From Cupriavidus necator (GTDB lineage Bacteria; Pseudomonadota; Gammaproteobacteria; Burkholderiales; Burkholderiaceae), in assembly GCA_022041995.1 (NCBI GenBank), contig CP074390.1, positions 372,001 to 436,000 of the forward strand: DNA of 64,000 nt, read 5' to 3'. Below are positions 1-8,473 of the stretch, piece by piece. Under the pieces are notes generated by a model, which saw nothing but the letters and a program-made list of their open reading frames with translations, ran no database searches and was not told the origin of the DNA. The stretch's first letter is position 1, and each line of letters opens with the position of its first letter. A program made the translations under genes and the position numbers.

Positions 1-128
1 CCTGCCGTCGTCCGATTCCTACAACGCAATCGGCGTGTCTCGGAGAGGGCCCTGCCCGGCACGGGCCTAAGCTGGACACATGGGGCCGGTTGCCTGCAAC
101 TGGCCCGGCAACGATGCAGGAGACCATC

Positions 129-305
129 ATGTGGAAACTCGCAGGCGCGCTTCTGGTAAGTGCAAGCATGGCGCTGGCCGGCTGCACTGCGGCGGGCGCG
201 GTGGCCGGCGGCGTGGCCGGGCACGAGCTGACTGACGGCAGCACTGCCGGGACCATCGGCGGTGCCGTGGTAGGCGGCGTGATCGGTCACGAACTGGGCA
301 AGTAA
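129..305 (+). CDS. Small glycine-zipper lipoprotein
   Basis: A 58-residue protein. Residues 1-19 form a lipoprotein signal peptide ending in the lipobox LAGC, so the mature protein should be lipid-anchored in the envelope. The remainder is almost entirely Gly/Ala/Val with repeated GxxxG spacing (GGVAGHEL, GGVIGHEL), typical of glycine-zipper proteins that pack against membranes. I chose the ATG at 129 because AGGAG lies at 118-122 with normal spacing; an upstream in-frame ATG at 90 would bury the signal peptide. A strong hairpin follows the stop. The function is not known. Confidence 0.8.
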   Translation: MWKLAGALLVSASMALAGCTAAGAVAGGVAGHELTDGSTAGTIGGAVVGGVIGHELGK

Positions 306-333
306 GCAAACCCTGGCCCCTGGGCCAACCAGG

Positions 334-362
334 CAGAAAGGCCGCATGATGCGGCCTTTCTG
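334..362. terminator. Bidirectional rho-independent terminator
   Basis: A perfect 12-bp stem (CAGAAAGGCCGC at 334-345, complement at 351-362) encloses the loop ATGAT. The stem itself carries AAA and TTT tracts at its ends, so it can work in both directions. It sits between the convergent lipoprotein gene (ending at 305) and the DUF799 gene (ending at 384). Confidence 0.85.
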
Positions 363-383
363 TTTGCTCTTTCGGCTGATCGC

Positions 384-1052
384 TCAGAACTCGGCGTTGT
401 CGGCCTTGAACTTCGGATCATATGGGCCAGCCGGCAGCCCGACGCCCACCAGCCCGACAGCGGAGGCATTGGCCTGCTGGGCCAGCGGCACGTAGTTCGG
501 CTTGGCCTTCTCGACCGCCGCGGCAATCGCCGCCCCGATCAGGCCAGCGAGGCCGCCGCCCCCACTGTTATTGGGCGTGTAGGCCAGCTGCTGATGGCGC
601 GACCACAACGTCTTGCCGTCCTTGCCGCTCTTGAGCGTGTAGTCCATCTCCACGGTGGTGGTCGTCTGCAGCACCATGTACTTGGAATCCCAGCGCTCGA
701 TGCGCACGTACATGACGGCATCGGCACCGAACATCCTGGCAATGACGGCCGGATCGTTGTTATGCACCAGGTCGGCATCGGACAGCCCTTCGTCTTCCAT
801 CAGGCGCTTGGTCAGGTGCACCGGAAAGACGTAGTAGCCACGCTCGGCGACGGGCCGTGCGATGGTCGACAGGAAATAGTCGGGCGCATCGACGTCGACG
901 CTGCGGTTGACCACCGGCACGACGACGATGGAGCGCGGCTGGTCGGCGCGGAAGGCGGTGTAGTCAGAGCGCTTGGCCATGGGCGCGCAGGCGGCAAGGC
1001 TGCCAGCCAGCGCCAGCAGCGCAAGCGTGCGGAGTGAGCGGATCAGTCGCAT
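384..1052 (-). CDS. DUF799 (GNA1162-type) lipoprotein
   Basis: A 222-residue protein with a signal peptide and lipobox (LAAC, Cys about residue 22). The body resembles the DUF799 family, whose known member is the neisserial surface lipoprotein GNA1162: residues about 40-55 carry the strand IVVVPVVNRSVDVDAPDYF, and the C-terminal part holds a Gly-rich segment (NNSGGGGLAGLIGAAIAAA). It is the last gene of a four-gene minus-strand operon with DUF4810, a small lipoprotein and a CsgG-like protein, all secreted lipoproteins. In this family the three proteins normally occur together and are thought to form an outer-membrane assembly; the substrate is unknown. Confidence 0.85.
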   Translation of the reverse strand: MRLIRSLRTLALLALAGSLAACAPMAKRSDYTAFRADQPRSIVVVPVVNRSVDVDAPDYFLSTIARPVAERGYYVFPVHLTKRLMEDEGLSDADLVHNNDPAVIARMFGADAVMYVRIERWDSKYMVLQTTTTVEMDYTLKSGKDGKTLWSRHQQLAYTPNNSGGGGLAGLIGAAIAAAVEKAKPNYVPLAQQANASAVGLVGVGLPAGPYDPKFKADNAEF

Positions 1053-1060
1053 GGGTCCTC

Positions 1061-1489
1061 TTATTGCTTGGTGGTCTGGCCCGGTGCCGCGGCCGCGGCC
1101 TGGGCGCTGCCGGGGGTGGCGTCCTTCGCCTTGGGCTTGTCAGCGCGCGGCCCGCTGGCGATCTGCACCATGCGTGTCATCAGCACGGCGGACTCCGGCC
1201 AGGCAGCCTTTTCCTTCTCGAACCAGACTACCGCCTCCTTCCCCTTGCCCTGCTCCAGCAGCACGTTGCCATACTCGGCATACAGGCCAGGCGGGACCTT
1301 GGTGCCGCTGCTTTCAGCGGTCGTGATGGTCTTGTTGAGCTGCTCGGCGAATGCCTCCGACGCAGCCGGCGTCTTGTAGTACGTGTAGAGCGCTGGCTCG
1401 TACGAGCCCCATGCATATTTCTGCTGCGGCGCGCAGGCGCTGAGGAGGGCGGCGGCAAGCAGCACGCCCGTGGTCTGGATCCGTTTCAT
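1061..1489 (-). CDS. DUF4810 lipoprotein
   Basis: A 142-residue protein with a lipobox (LLSAC, Cys about residue 19) followed by the conserved start of DUF4810 (YAWGSYEPALYTYYK). Residues 65-105 are helical and TPR-like (GLYAEYGNVLLEQGKGKEAVVWFEKE). The tail is a low-complexity Ala/Pro/Lys stretch. Its start codon overlaps the stop of the preceding small lipoprotein gene (4-nt ATGA overlap), which implies translational coupling, and 8 nt separate it from the DUF799 gene. The family accompanies CsgG-like and DUF799 lipoproteins; no biochemical role is established. Confidence 0.85.
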   Translation of the reverse strand: MKRIQTTGVLLAAALLSACAPQQKYAWGSYEPALYTYYKTPAASEAFAEQLNKTITTAESSGTKVPPGLYAEYGNVLLEQGKGKEAVVWFEKEKAAWPESAVLMTRMVQIASGPRADKPKAKDATPGSAQAAAAAPGQTTKQ

Positions 1490-1803
1490 TGTGGCTGCTC
1501 CGCGGAGACTTCGATGCTGACGGACTCGCCGCCTGCGGCAAAGATACTGCGCGTCAGCAACGCACGGCTGCCCTGGCGGATCTCGACCTGGTGGGGACCT
1601 TCTTCAATCTTGAGCACGGACTGCGCGCCGTCGAAGGCGGCTGCCTGGCCCATCTGGATGCCATCGACCACCAGCACGGACTGCGGCGGTGCGCCGACCA
1701 CGCGAAGCGTCGGGCGGCCCTGTCCGCTCTGCACGGTAGTGTTCGGCATGGCGCAGCCGTACATGGCCAGCGCCGCGAGCGCGGCGCAGAAGAGTTGTTT
1801 CAT
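1486..1803 (-). CDS. Small PEGA-like lipoprotein
   Basis: A 105-residue protein with signal peptide and lipobox (AMYGC, Cys about residue 17). The mature part reads like a short beta-sandwich domain: LRVVGAPPQSVLVVDGIQMGQ, then EEGPHQVEIRQGSRALLTRSIFA, the pattern of surface-adhesion PEGA-type repeats. The similarity is my reading of the pattern, not a database match. It lies between the csgG-like gene (11-nt gap) and the DUF4810 gene (overlap), so it is probably a subunit or accessory of the same envelope complex. Confidence 0.7.
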   Translation of the reverse strand: MKQLFCAALAALAMYGCAMPNTTVQSGQGRPTLRVVGAPPQSVLVVDGIQMGQAAAFDGAQSVLKIEEGPHQVEIRQGSRALLTRSIFAAGGESVSIEVSAEQPQ

Positions 1804-1814
1804 CTCGGGCTTCC

Positions 1815-2765
1815 TTATTGCGCGACGAAGAGGTTGGCGGTGCCTCTGGGCAGCGTGCCGGACACCAGCTCCGTCACCGACCCCTCATTGGTCTCGCTGT
1901 CGCCGAAGGACGACTGCACGCGCACCTGGGCAACCGGCCGCGCCGGCAGCGCAATCTGGAAGCCGCTCTGGCCACTCTTGACCTGTTCGCCTTCCGCATA
2001 GACCTGCAGCGTGTCACCGGTACGAATGCCCTGGCGGCTGCCGCCCGAGATGTACACCGTGCGGCCTTCGGCCTTGAGGATGTCAGTCTTCCACTGGCGC
2101 TCTTCGAGCTTGCCCATCAGGCGGCCCAGCACATCCGAGATGGCGGCGGCAATGGCCTTGTCGTTGAGCGTGCCGTCGTAGTCGGCCTTGCTGCCGAAGC
2201 CAGCCACCTCGCCGGATTCCGTCGAGGCTTCACCGGCGCCGCTGGCGGAGAAGAAGGCATGGCCGGTCTTGACGTCGACCAGGCGGATTTCCACCTTGGC
2301 ATGGGCCGTCTGGACCTTGGTCGAGCTGAGGAAGCCCGCCTTGCCGGTGGTGGCACGTCCAAACTCGGTCACCGAGCCGATGATCAGCGTATCGACCCCC
2401 ACCAGCTGGCTGTCCCTGGTCAGGCTCTGCTCGGCCTGGACCTTGCCGAGGTCCGGCCGCTCAAATACCAGGAAGCGCCTGGAAGCCACCAGGCGGCTGG
2501 CCAGGATATCGCTGGCCTGCTTGCCCAGGGGATCCAGGTTCTGGTCCGTGAAGAAGGTGCGCCCATATCGCGTTTCATTCGAGAAGCGGCCAATGGCGAT
2601 CTTGCGCTTCAGCTGGCGCACCGGCGGCAGCGACACGGCTTCCTGCGCGGCGACCTGCTGCTGGCGCGGCGCGGGCGCCTCCACCACCTTGGGCGGCGTG
2701 GTGACCGTGGCACAAGCGCCCAGCCCCAGGCAAATGCCCGCGGCCAACATCCTGCTGATTCCCAT
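1815..2765 (-). CDS. CsgG/HfaB-family lipoprotein
   Basis: A 316-residue protein with a lipobox (GLGAC, Cys about residue 19). The body matches the CsgG family: IAIGRFSNETRYGRTFF, SRRFLVFERPDLGKVQAEQ, VDTLIIGSVTEFGR, KVEIRLVDVKTGHAFFSASGAGE. CsgG proteins are outer-membrane lipoproteins that can form secretion pores for curli; relatives such as HfaB assist holdfast anchoring. No curli subunit (csgA/B) is in the window, so the exported partner is unknown. It is the first gene of the four-lipoprotein operon. The 174 bp upstream are comparatively AT-rich and probably hold its promoter. Confidence 0.88.
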   Translation of the reverse strand: MGISRMLAAGICLGLGACATVTTPPKVVEAPAPRQQQVAAQEAVSLPPVRQLKRKIAIGRFSNETRYGRTFFTDQNLDPLGKQASDILASRLVASRRFLVFERPDLGKVQAEQSLTRDSQLVGVDTLIIGSVTEFGRATTGKAGFLSSTKVQTAHAKVEIRLVDVKTGHAFFSASGAGEASTESGEVAGFGSKADYDGTLNDKAIAAAISDVLGRLMGKLEERQWKTDILKAEGRTVYISGGSRQGIRTGDTLQVYAEGEQVKSGQSGFQIALPARPVAQVRVQSSFGDSETNEGSVTELVSGTLPRGTANLFVAQ

Positions 2766-2939
2766 CCTTCCTCCAATTACAAATCGTTACAAATTGCAAG
2801 TTGGCCGATTCTATGGAACATGCGCCACGTTCGCAATTACTGCGTAGCTATAACGACACAGCTGTACGTTTCTTGAGGAATATCAGGAATAGCTTTGCGG
2901 CAGATCAGGGTTCCGCAAGGAGATGCAGGCAGGGGCCGG

Positions 2940-3794
2940 TCAGGCCGTGTGATTGGATGATGCGGCGCCAGCCTGGCGCCGCAGCCGCTGCCACACCAGT
3001 ACCGGCAGCCGCAGCACGAAGCCGGCCAGCAGCCGCAGGTGCATGCCAGTCAGCAACAGGTTGTCGCGCAGATAGCGGAAGTGCGATACCCCTCCCTCGC
3101 GCTGGCCGAAGTAGCGCACCGGCGCATCGGCGTTGATGGGGCGCACGCCGCGCCAGCACAGGCGCACCGCCACTTCCGGGTCGAAGTCGAAGCGCCGCAT
3201 CCAGCGGCTCTCGCGCATGACGGCGCGCAGCGGCGCGATCGGGTAGACGCGAAAGCCGTACAGGGAATCCCCGATGCCTGCCCACAGCGTCTCGACATCC
3301 GCCCAGAAGTTGGACATGCGCCGCCAGTAGACCCGCTCACGCGGCGCGCTGGCGTCGAAGACGGGCCGGCCCAGCACCATGGCGCCTGGGTGGCGCTGCG
3401 ATATCGCCATGAACTGCGGAATCAAATGTGCAGGATGCTGCCCGTCCGAATCCATCACGAGAACATGCGTAAAGCCAGCCGCGGCGGCCGCGTCGATACC
3501 ATGCAGCACCGCGGTGCCCTTGCCCTGGTTGCGCGGCAGCACCAGTACGCGTAGCCCCGGATCGGTGGCCGCCTGCGCCAGCAGCCACTGGTCGCTGCCA
3601 TCGGTGCTGCCGTCCACGACCACCCAGACCGGCGTCCAGGCGGCGCGCGCCGCGCGCAGCACCTCAAAGAGGCGCACGCCGGGGTTATAGCTGGGGATCA
3701 GCACCAGGTGCGTGGCAGACGGCTCGGCGCCGCCCATGGGGCAGGCGCTGCCGCCGGCCACCAGCGCGGGCCCGGGCATGGCTTGCTGCGGCAT
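2940..3794 (-). CDS. Family 2 glycosyltransferase (polyene-cluster type)
   Basis: A 284-residue GT2 enzyme without membrane segments at the N-terminus. Residues about 28-75 form the nucleotide-binding fold (LVLIPSYNPG, WVVVDGSTDGS), and VMDSDGQHPAHLIPQF gives the metal-binding DxD site. A later segment (FDFDPEVAVRLCWRG) is the usual acceptor region. It is transcribed with the ACP gene, away from the main plus-strand cluster. In E. coli-type aryl polyene clusters the glycosyltransferase and the LpxL-like acyltransferase are one fused protein (ApeJ type); here they are two genes. The likely job is attaching sugar to the lipid product. Confidence 0.85.
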   Translation of the reverse strand: MPQQAMPGPALVAGGSACPMGGAEPSATHLVLIPSYNPGVRLFEVLRAARAAWTPVWVVVDGSTDGSDQWLLAQAATDPGLRVLVLPRNQGKGTAVLHGIDAAAAAGFTHVLVMDSDGQHPAHLIPQFMAISQRHPGAMVLGRPVFDASAPRERVYWRRMSNFWADVETLWAGIGDSLYGFRVYPIAPLRAVMRESRWMRRFDFDPEVAVRLCWRGVRPINADAPVRYFGQREGGVSHFRYLRDNLLLTGMHLRLLAGFVLRLPVLVWQRLRRQAGAASSNHTA

Positions 3795-3851
3795 GTCGTG
3801 CTCCGGTCCTGGCTTTGGGAAAAGGAAAAAGGTTGGGTGCGGCGAGCCGGG

Positions 3852-4112
3852 CTAGCGCATGCGGTGTTCCGCCAGGTAAGTGGCGAGGCTGCCCAGCGAG
3901 GCAAAGATGGTCTTGTTGTCGGGGTTGTCCGAACGCAGTTCGACCCCGTACTTGCGCGACACCAGCAGCGCTATCTCAAGGATATCGATGGAATCCAGCC
4001 CGAAGCCTTCGCCATAGAGCGGCGTGGCGGCATTGATGTCTTCCAGCCGCAACTCGGCAATGTCGAGTTCGTCGATGATGAGGCGGGCAAGTTCGGTTTC
4101 GAGTTCGGTCAT
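3852..4112 (-). CDS. Acyl carrier protein
   Basis: An 86-residue acyl carrier protein. The motif GFGLDSIDILEIALLV places the phosphopantetheine serine at about residue 41. The start at 4112 gives MTELETELARLIIDELD, the normal first helix of an ACP; a longer in-frame extension upstream is low-quality sequence with no ACP homology. It is the first gene of a two-gene minus-strand unit with the glycosyltransferase and is divergent from the biosynthetic cluster, to which it should supply the carrier for chain growth. Aryl polyene clusters usually have two ACPs; only one is seen here. Confidence 0.93.
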   Translation of the reverse strand: MTELETELARLIIDELDIAELRLEDINAATPLYGEGFGLDSIDILEIALLVSRKYGVELRSDNPDNKTIFASLGSLATYLAEHRMR

Positions 4113-4379
4113 GTCGCTAGGTGGCTGGAATGCCGCTGCGGCATGGGTCCGGGCAAGATTGTCCAGTCCGTACGGCAGGGCAACCGATGCTATCAAAAGG
4201 GGCAAATCCCAGCCAGTTGAGAGAAGTTTAGTAACAACAAACGCGGCCCTTTTGGGAATCATCACCACGTCGGGCGGGTCTTTTGGGGTATAAAGCGTTC
4301 GCTTCGCGCACCATGCGGCGTCATTTCCGGCCACGCAGTGCGCCAAGCGACTTACGCTACACACAATATACCCTCGCAG

Positions 4380-5114
4380 ATGCCATCGAGCCAGCCCTTC
4401 GAGCGCCCCTCTCCACCCGCCACGCCGGCCATGCCTGTGCGGCGGAATGCCGTGCCGGCAGGCCGTCGCCATGGCTGGATTGCCGCGGTGGCCGCCTTTA
4501 TCGCTTACGAATCCGCCCTGCACCATGCGGCACACCAGCCGGGTGCCGAAGTCGCCGCCTTATGGCTCGGAGCGGCGCCGTTCCTGCTGATCGGCTTCCT
4601 TGCCTGCCGCCGCGCCGGAGGGCGCCTGCCTGCACTGGCGGGCTTGCTGGCAGCCTGCGCCGCCCTGTGGATCTGGCGCTTGCCGCTGGCCACGCATTTC
4701 GGCTGGACCTATTTCCTGCAACACGCCGGCATCAACGCCGCACTGGGCGTGATGTTCGCGCTGAGCCTGCGCTCCGGCCACACGCCACTGTGCACGCAGA
4801 TCGCGACGGCAATCCATGGCCAGCTGCCCCCCGCGCACCTGCGCTACACACTGCGCGTGACCCAGGCCTGGACGCTGTTCTTCGCCGCGATGGTGGGTAT
4901 ATCGACGCTGCTGTTCGTGCTCGCGCCGGTGGCGACCTGGTCCAGCTTCGCCAACCTGGCCACGCCGCTGCTGATCGCGCTGATGTTCGTGGGCGAAGCC
5001 GTGTGCCGCCGCATCGCCTTCCCGGGCATGGCCCATGGCGGCCTGCTGGACGCGGTGCATGGCTATCGCGCAGTCATGGCTGCCCGTGCGCGCCGGCCCG
5101 GTTTGCCGCGCTGA
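4380..5114 (+). CDS. COG4648-type membrane protein of polyene cluster
   Basis: A 244-residue integral membrane protein with about six hydrophobic segments (for example AALWLGAAPFLLIGFLAC, AAMVGISTLLFVLAPV). Conserved features of the COG4648 family are visible: HFGWTYFLQHAGINAALG and HLRYTLRVTQAWTLFFAAM, and the final FPGMAHGGLLDAVHGYR. This family is found in aryl polyene clusters (ApeG position). The start is uncertain: ATG at 4380 is used, GTG at 4338 is also open, and neither has a good ribosome site. The first gene of an eight-gene plus-strand run; the 267 bp separating it from the ACP gene should contain the divergent promoters. Confidence 0.82.
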   Translation: MPSSQPFERPSPPATPAMPVRRNAVPAGRRHGWIAAVAAFIAYESALHHAAHQPGAEVAALWLGAAPFLLIGFLACRRAGGRLPALAGLLAACAALWIWRLPLATHFGWTYFLQHAGINAALGVMFALSLRSGHTPLCTQIATAIHGQLPPAHLRYTLRVTQAWTLFFAAMVGISTLLFVLAPVATWSSFANLATPLLIALMFVGEAVCRRIAFPGMAHGGLLDAVHGYRAVMAARARRPGLPR

Positions 5115-5163
5115 CGCGCCGCGCCCCGGCCCCTACACTGGCAACAGGCACAGGCTCCGCCCC

Positions 5164-6881
5164 ATGACCATGCTCCCGATCGTCGCGCATGCCTCGCCCG
5201 AAGACATCATCGCCTGGGCGCACGGACGGCCTGTCAGCGTGCGCCAGTTCCTGGCCGATGCGTCCACCCTGGCCACTGCGCTGCCGGCAGGCGGGCACGT
5301 ATTCAACGCCTGCACCGACCGCTACCGCTTCACCGTCGGCCTGTGCGCCGCGCTGCTGGCGGGCAAGACCACCCTGCTGCCGCCGTCGCATACGCCGGAG
5401 ATGGTGCGCCAGCTGGCCGACTTTGCCCCGGATGCCTTCTGCCTGCATGACCAGCCTGACGCGGCGTGCGCCATGCCGGCGGTCCACTATCACGACGGCC
5501 TGCGCGGCGCGGCCACGGACGGGCCGGTCGAAATCCCGCAGATTCCCGCGGCCCAGGTCATGGCGTATGTGTTCACGTCAGGCTCGACCGGCACGCCGGT
5601 GCCGCACCGCAAGACCTGGGGCGCGATGGCCCGATGCGCGCGTGTGGCGGCACAGCGGCTGGGCCTGCTGGACGGGCGTGCCTGGACCCTGGTGGGCACG
5701 GTGCCGCCGCAGCATATGTTCGGGCTGGAAGCCACGGTCATGCTGGTGCTGCAGGGCCGCGCGGCACTGGTGGCGGCCCCGGCTTTCTATCCGGCCGACG
5801 TGCGCGATGCACTCGCCTCGGTGCCGGCGCCGCGTGCGCTGGTCAGCTCGCCCGTGCACCTGCGCACGCTGTTGCAGTCAGGCATGGCGATGCCGCCGGC
5901 AGACCTGGTGCTGTGCGCGACCGCCCCGCTTGGCCGCCAGCTGGCGGGCGAGACCGAGACCCTGTTCGGCGCTCCCCTGTGCGAGATCTACGGCAGCACC
6001 GAGACCGGCCAGATCGCCACGCGCCGCACCGCGCAGGCCGATGCCTGGACACTGGTGCCGGGCGTGCGGCTGGAAGCACGCCAGGGCGCCGGCGGCGGCA
6101 CCGAGACCTGGGCCGAAGGCGGCCATATCGAACAGCCGGTGCCGCTGGGCGACGCCATCGCACCGCTGGATGCCGGCCACTTCCTGCTCCATGGCCGCAA
6201 GGCCGACATGCTGAATATCGCCGGCAAGCGCACCTCGCTGGGTTATCTGAACCACCAGCTCACGGCCATCGACGGCGTGCGCGACGGCGCGTTCTTCATG
6301 CCTGATGATGCGCACGAAGGCGACACGCATGGCCACGTGGTGCGGCTGGTGGCGGTGGCGGTAGCGCCAGGCGTCACCCTGGCGCAGCTCCAGCAGGCGC
6401 TGCGCGCGCGCATCGACCCGGCCTTCCTGCCGCGCCCGCTGCTCCTTGCCGACAGCCTGCCGCGCAATGCCGCCGGCAAGCTGCCGCGCGAAGCCCTGGC
6501 GGCGCTGGTCGCCAGGCTTGCCGGGGCGCACCGCGGCGATAGCGTAGCAAGGCCCGCCTTCGTCATCGGCGCCGCTCACCCGGCCATCGCCGGCCACTTC
6601 CCCGGCCATCCGATCGTGCCGGGGTGGTGCTGCTGGACCACGCGGTGCTGGCACTCGGCGCGGCGCTGGGCCGCCGCCTCGCCGTCACCCAGGCCGGCGC
6701 CATCAAGTTCCTGAGCCCGGTGACCCCGGGCGAGCGCGTGGAGATCCTTCACCAGGCTGACACAGCGGCCGATGGCGGCGAGAGTATCCGCTTCACGCTG
6801 CGCAGCGCCGGACGCGATGTCGCCAGCGGCACGCTGCAGGTGCGCAGCGCCGCGCCGCCAGCGGGGGCATCGGCATGCTGA
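5164..6881 (+). CDS. AMP-ligase fused to hotdog dehydratase (frameshifted as given)
   Basis: Read in one frame to about 6620, this is an acyl/aryl-ACP ligase: P-loop motif FTSGSTGTPVPH at about residue 140, EIYGSTETGQIA, and the C-terminal lysine loop NAAGKLPREAL. It then runs into the beginning of a FabZ/ApeI-like dehydratase (HPAIAGHFPGHPIVPG). The rest of the hotdog fold (VVLLDHAVLALGAALGRR, AIKFLSPVTPGERVEI) is in the +1 frame and ends at 6881. Adding one G to the GGGG at 6621-6624 gives a single 572-residue ligase-dehydratase protein. Without the repair, the frame reads on to a stop at 6712-6714. It should activate the starter acid and dehydrate 3-hydroxyacyl-ACP. The gene overlaps the acyltransferase by 7 nt. 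Confidence 0.85.
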
Positions 6882-7849
6882 GCTGGCTGTGGAAGCGGCA
6901 GCCGCCGCTGGAATCCGAATGGTCGCGCCGCGAGGAGCGCGGCAGCATCACGCTGCTGCGCGTCATGACGTGGATCTCGCTGGCGCTCGGCCGCCCCGTC
7001 GGACGCGTGGTGCTGCGGGGGATTGCGGCGTACTTCATGCTGTTCGCGCCGGCGGCACGCCATGCCTCGCGCGCCTATATGGACCGCGCCCTCGGGCGCG
7101 AGGCCAACTGGGTCGATGGCTACCGGCATGTGTTCACCTTTGCCTCGACCATCCATGACCGCATCTACCTGCTCAACGGCCGCTTCGACCTGTTCGATAT
7201 CCGCCTGCACGGAGAGGCGCAGCTGGAAGCCGCGATGGCGCGCGGCCGCGGCGCAATCCTGCTGGGTGCGCACCTGGGCAGCTTCGAGGTGGTGCGCGCG
7301 CTCGGGCGGCGGCACCCGGAGATGGAAGTCGCGATCACCATGTACGAGGAAAACGCGTACAAGCTCAACGATGTACTGCAGTCGATCAACCCGGCGATGC
7401 GCCAGGACGTGATCGCGCTGGGCCGCTTCGACACCATGCTGCGGGTGCGCGACTACCTGGACCGCGGCTACATGATCGGCATGCTGGCCGACCGCACGCT
7501 GTCGCAGCGCGCCACCGACCCGGTGCAGCAGTGCAGCTTCCTCGGCACGCCGACGGGCCTTCCGACCGGCCCGCTGCGCATGGCGGCGATGCTGCGCCGG
7601 CCGGTGTTCTTCATCACCGGCCTGTACCGCGGCGGCAACCGCTACGATGTGCACTTCGTGCCGCTGGCGGACTTCACCGGCACCGCACGCGGCCAGCGCG
7701 AGGCAGCCGTGCAGACCGCGCTGGCGGAATACGTGCGCCTGCTGGAGCAGTTCTGCCGCAGCGCGCCGTACAACTGGTTCAACTTCTACGATTTCTGGCA
7801 CGCCGGCCCGCCGCTGTCTGAACAGCCGCCGCCGGGCAACGAGCCATGA
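6875..7849 (+). CDS. LpxL/HtrB-type lipid acyltransferase
   Basis: A 324-residue acyltransferase of the lipid A biosynthesis (LpxL) superfamily. The catalytic H-x4-acid motif is seen as AHLGSFE (His about residue 132), followed by the typical block MLADRTL and GTPTGLPTGPLRMAAMLRRPVFFITGLYRGG. A hydrophobic N-terminal helix (residues 30-60) anchors it at the inner membrane. Its ATG overlaps the end of the upstream ligase/dehydratase by 7 nt. It probably transfers the finished polyene or fatty chain to a lipid acceptor. In E. coli-type clusters this domain is fused to the glycosyltransferase, which is a separate gene here. Confidence 0.88.
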   Translation: MLSWLWKRQPPLESEWSRREERGSITLLRVMTWISLALGRPVGRVVLRGIAAYFMLFAPAARHASRAYMDRALGREANWVDGYRHVFTFASTIHDRIYLLNGRFDLFDIRLHGEAQLEAAMARGRGAILLGAHLGSFEVVRALGRRHPEMEVAITMYEENAYKLNDVLQSINPAMRQDVIALGRFDTMLRVRDYLDRGYMIGMLADRTLSQRATDPVQQCSFLGTPTGLPTGPLRMAAMLRRPVFFITGLYRGGNRYDVHFVPLADFTGTARGQREAAVQTALAEYVRLLEQFCRSAPYNWFNFYDFWHAGPPLSEQPPPGNEP

Positions 7850-7873
7850 CCCGCGAGCCGTGAGCAGCCCCTG

Positions 7874-8473
7874 ATGTCGCTTTCCAAAATCCCTTTCCGC
7901 TTTCTGCTGTCGATGCTGCTGGCCGGCGCCATGCTTGCGCTGGCCACACCGTCCGGTGCCGCCACGTTCGGCGTCGACCAGCTGATGTCCACCCTGGCGC
8001 AGCGCAAGTCGGGGCGCGTGCTGTTCACCGAGACCAAGTACCTGGCGATACTCGACAAGCCGGTGCAGTCGTCCGGCGAACTGCTGTTCGCGGCGCCCGA
8101 CCACCTGGAGAAGCGCACACTGTCGCCCAAGACCGAGAACATGGTGCTTGACGGCGACATGCTGACGGTCGAGCGCGACGGCAAGCGCTACACCATGCCG
8201 CTGCAGAACTACCCCGAGCTGGCCGCCTTTGTCGAAAGCATCCGCGGCACGCTGGCAGGCAACCGCCAGACGCTGGAGCGCTACTACAAGCTCGGACTGG
8301 AAGGCCGTGCCAGCCGCTGGACGCTGACGCTGACACCGGCGGACTCGCGCATGGCCGCGGTTGTCAGCCAGGTGCGCATCGACGGCAGCCAGGATGCGCT
8401 CGACCGCGTCGAGATCCGGCAGGCCGACGGCGACCGCTCGGTGCTGAAGATCCGTCCTGCCGCCCGCCCATGA
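7874..8473 (+). CDS. LolA-like periplasmic lipid carrier
   Basis: A 199-residue protein with a Sec signal peptide (cleavage after ATPSGAA, about residue 30). The mature part resembles the LolA/LolB beta-barrel fold: a FTETKYLAILDKPVQSSGELLFAAPDHLEKRT stretch (continuous, quoted here in parts), MVLDGDMLTVERDG and a C-terminal IEIRQADG-like strand. Its stop overlaps the MMPL exporter start by 4 nt. In aryl polyene clusters the equivalent (ApeL position) is thought to carry the lipid across the periplasm; that role is inferred here from position. Confidence 0.8.
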   Translation: MSLSKIPFRFLLSMLLAGAMLALATPSGAATFGVDQLMSTLAQRKSGRVLFTETKYLAILDKPVQSSGELLFAAPDHLEKRTLSPKTENMVLDGDMLTVERDGKRYTMPLQNYPELAAFVESIRGTLAGNRQTLERYYKLGLEGRASRWTLTLTPADSRMAAVVSQVRIDGSQDALDRVEIRQADGDRSVLKIRPAARP

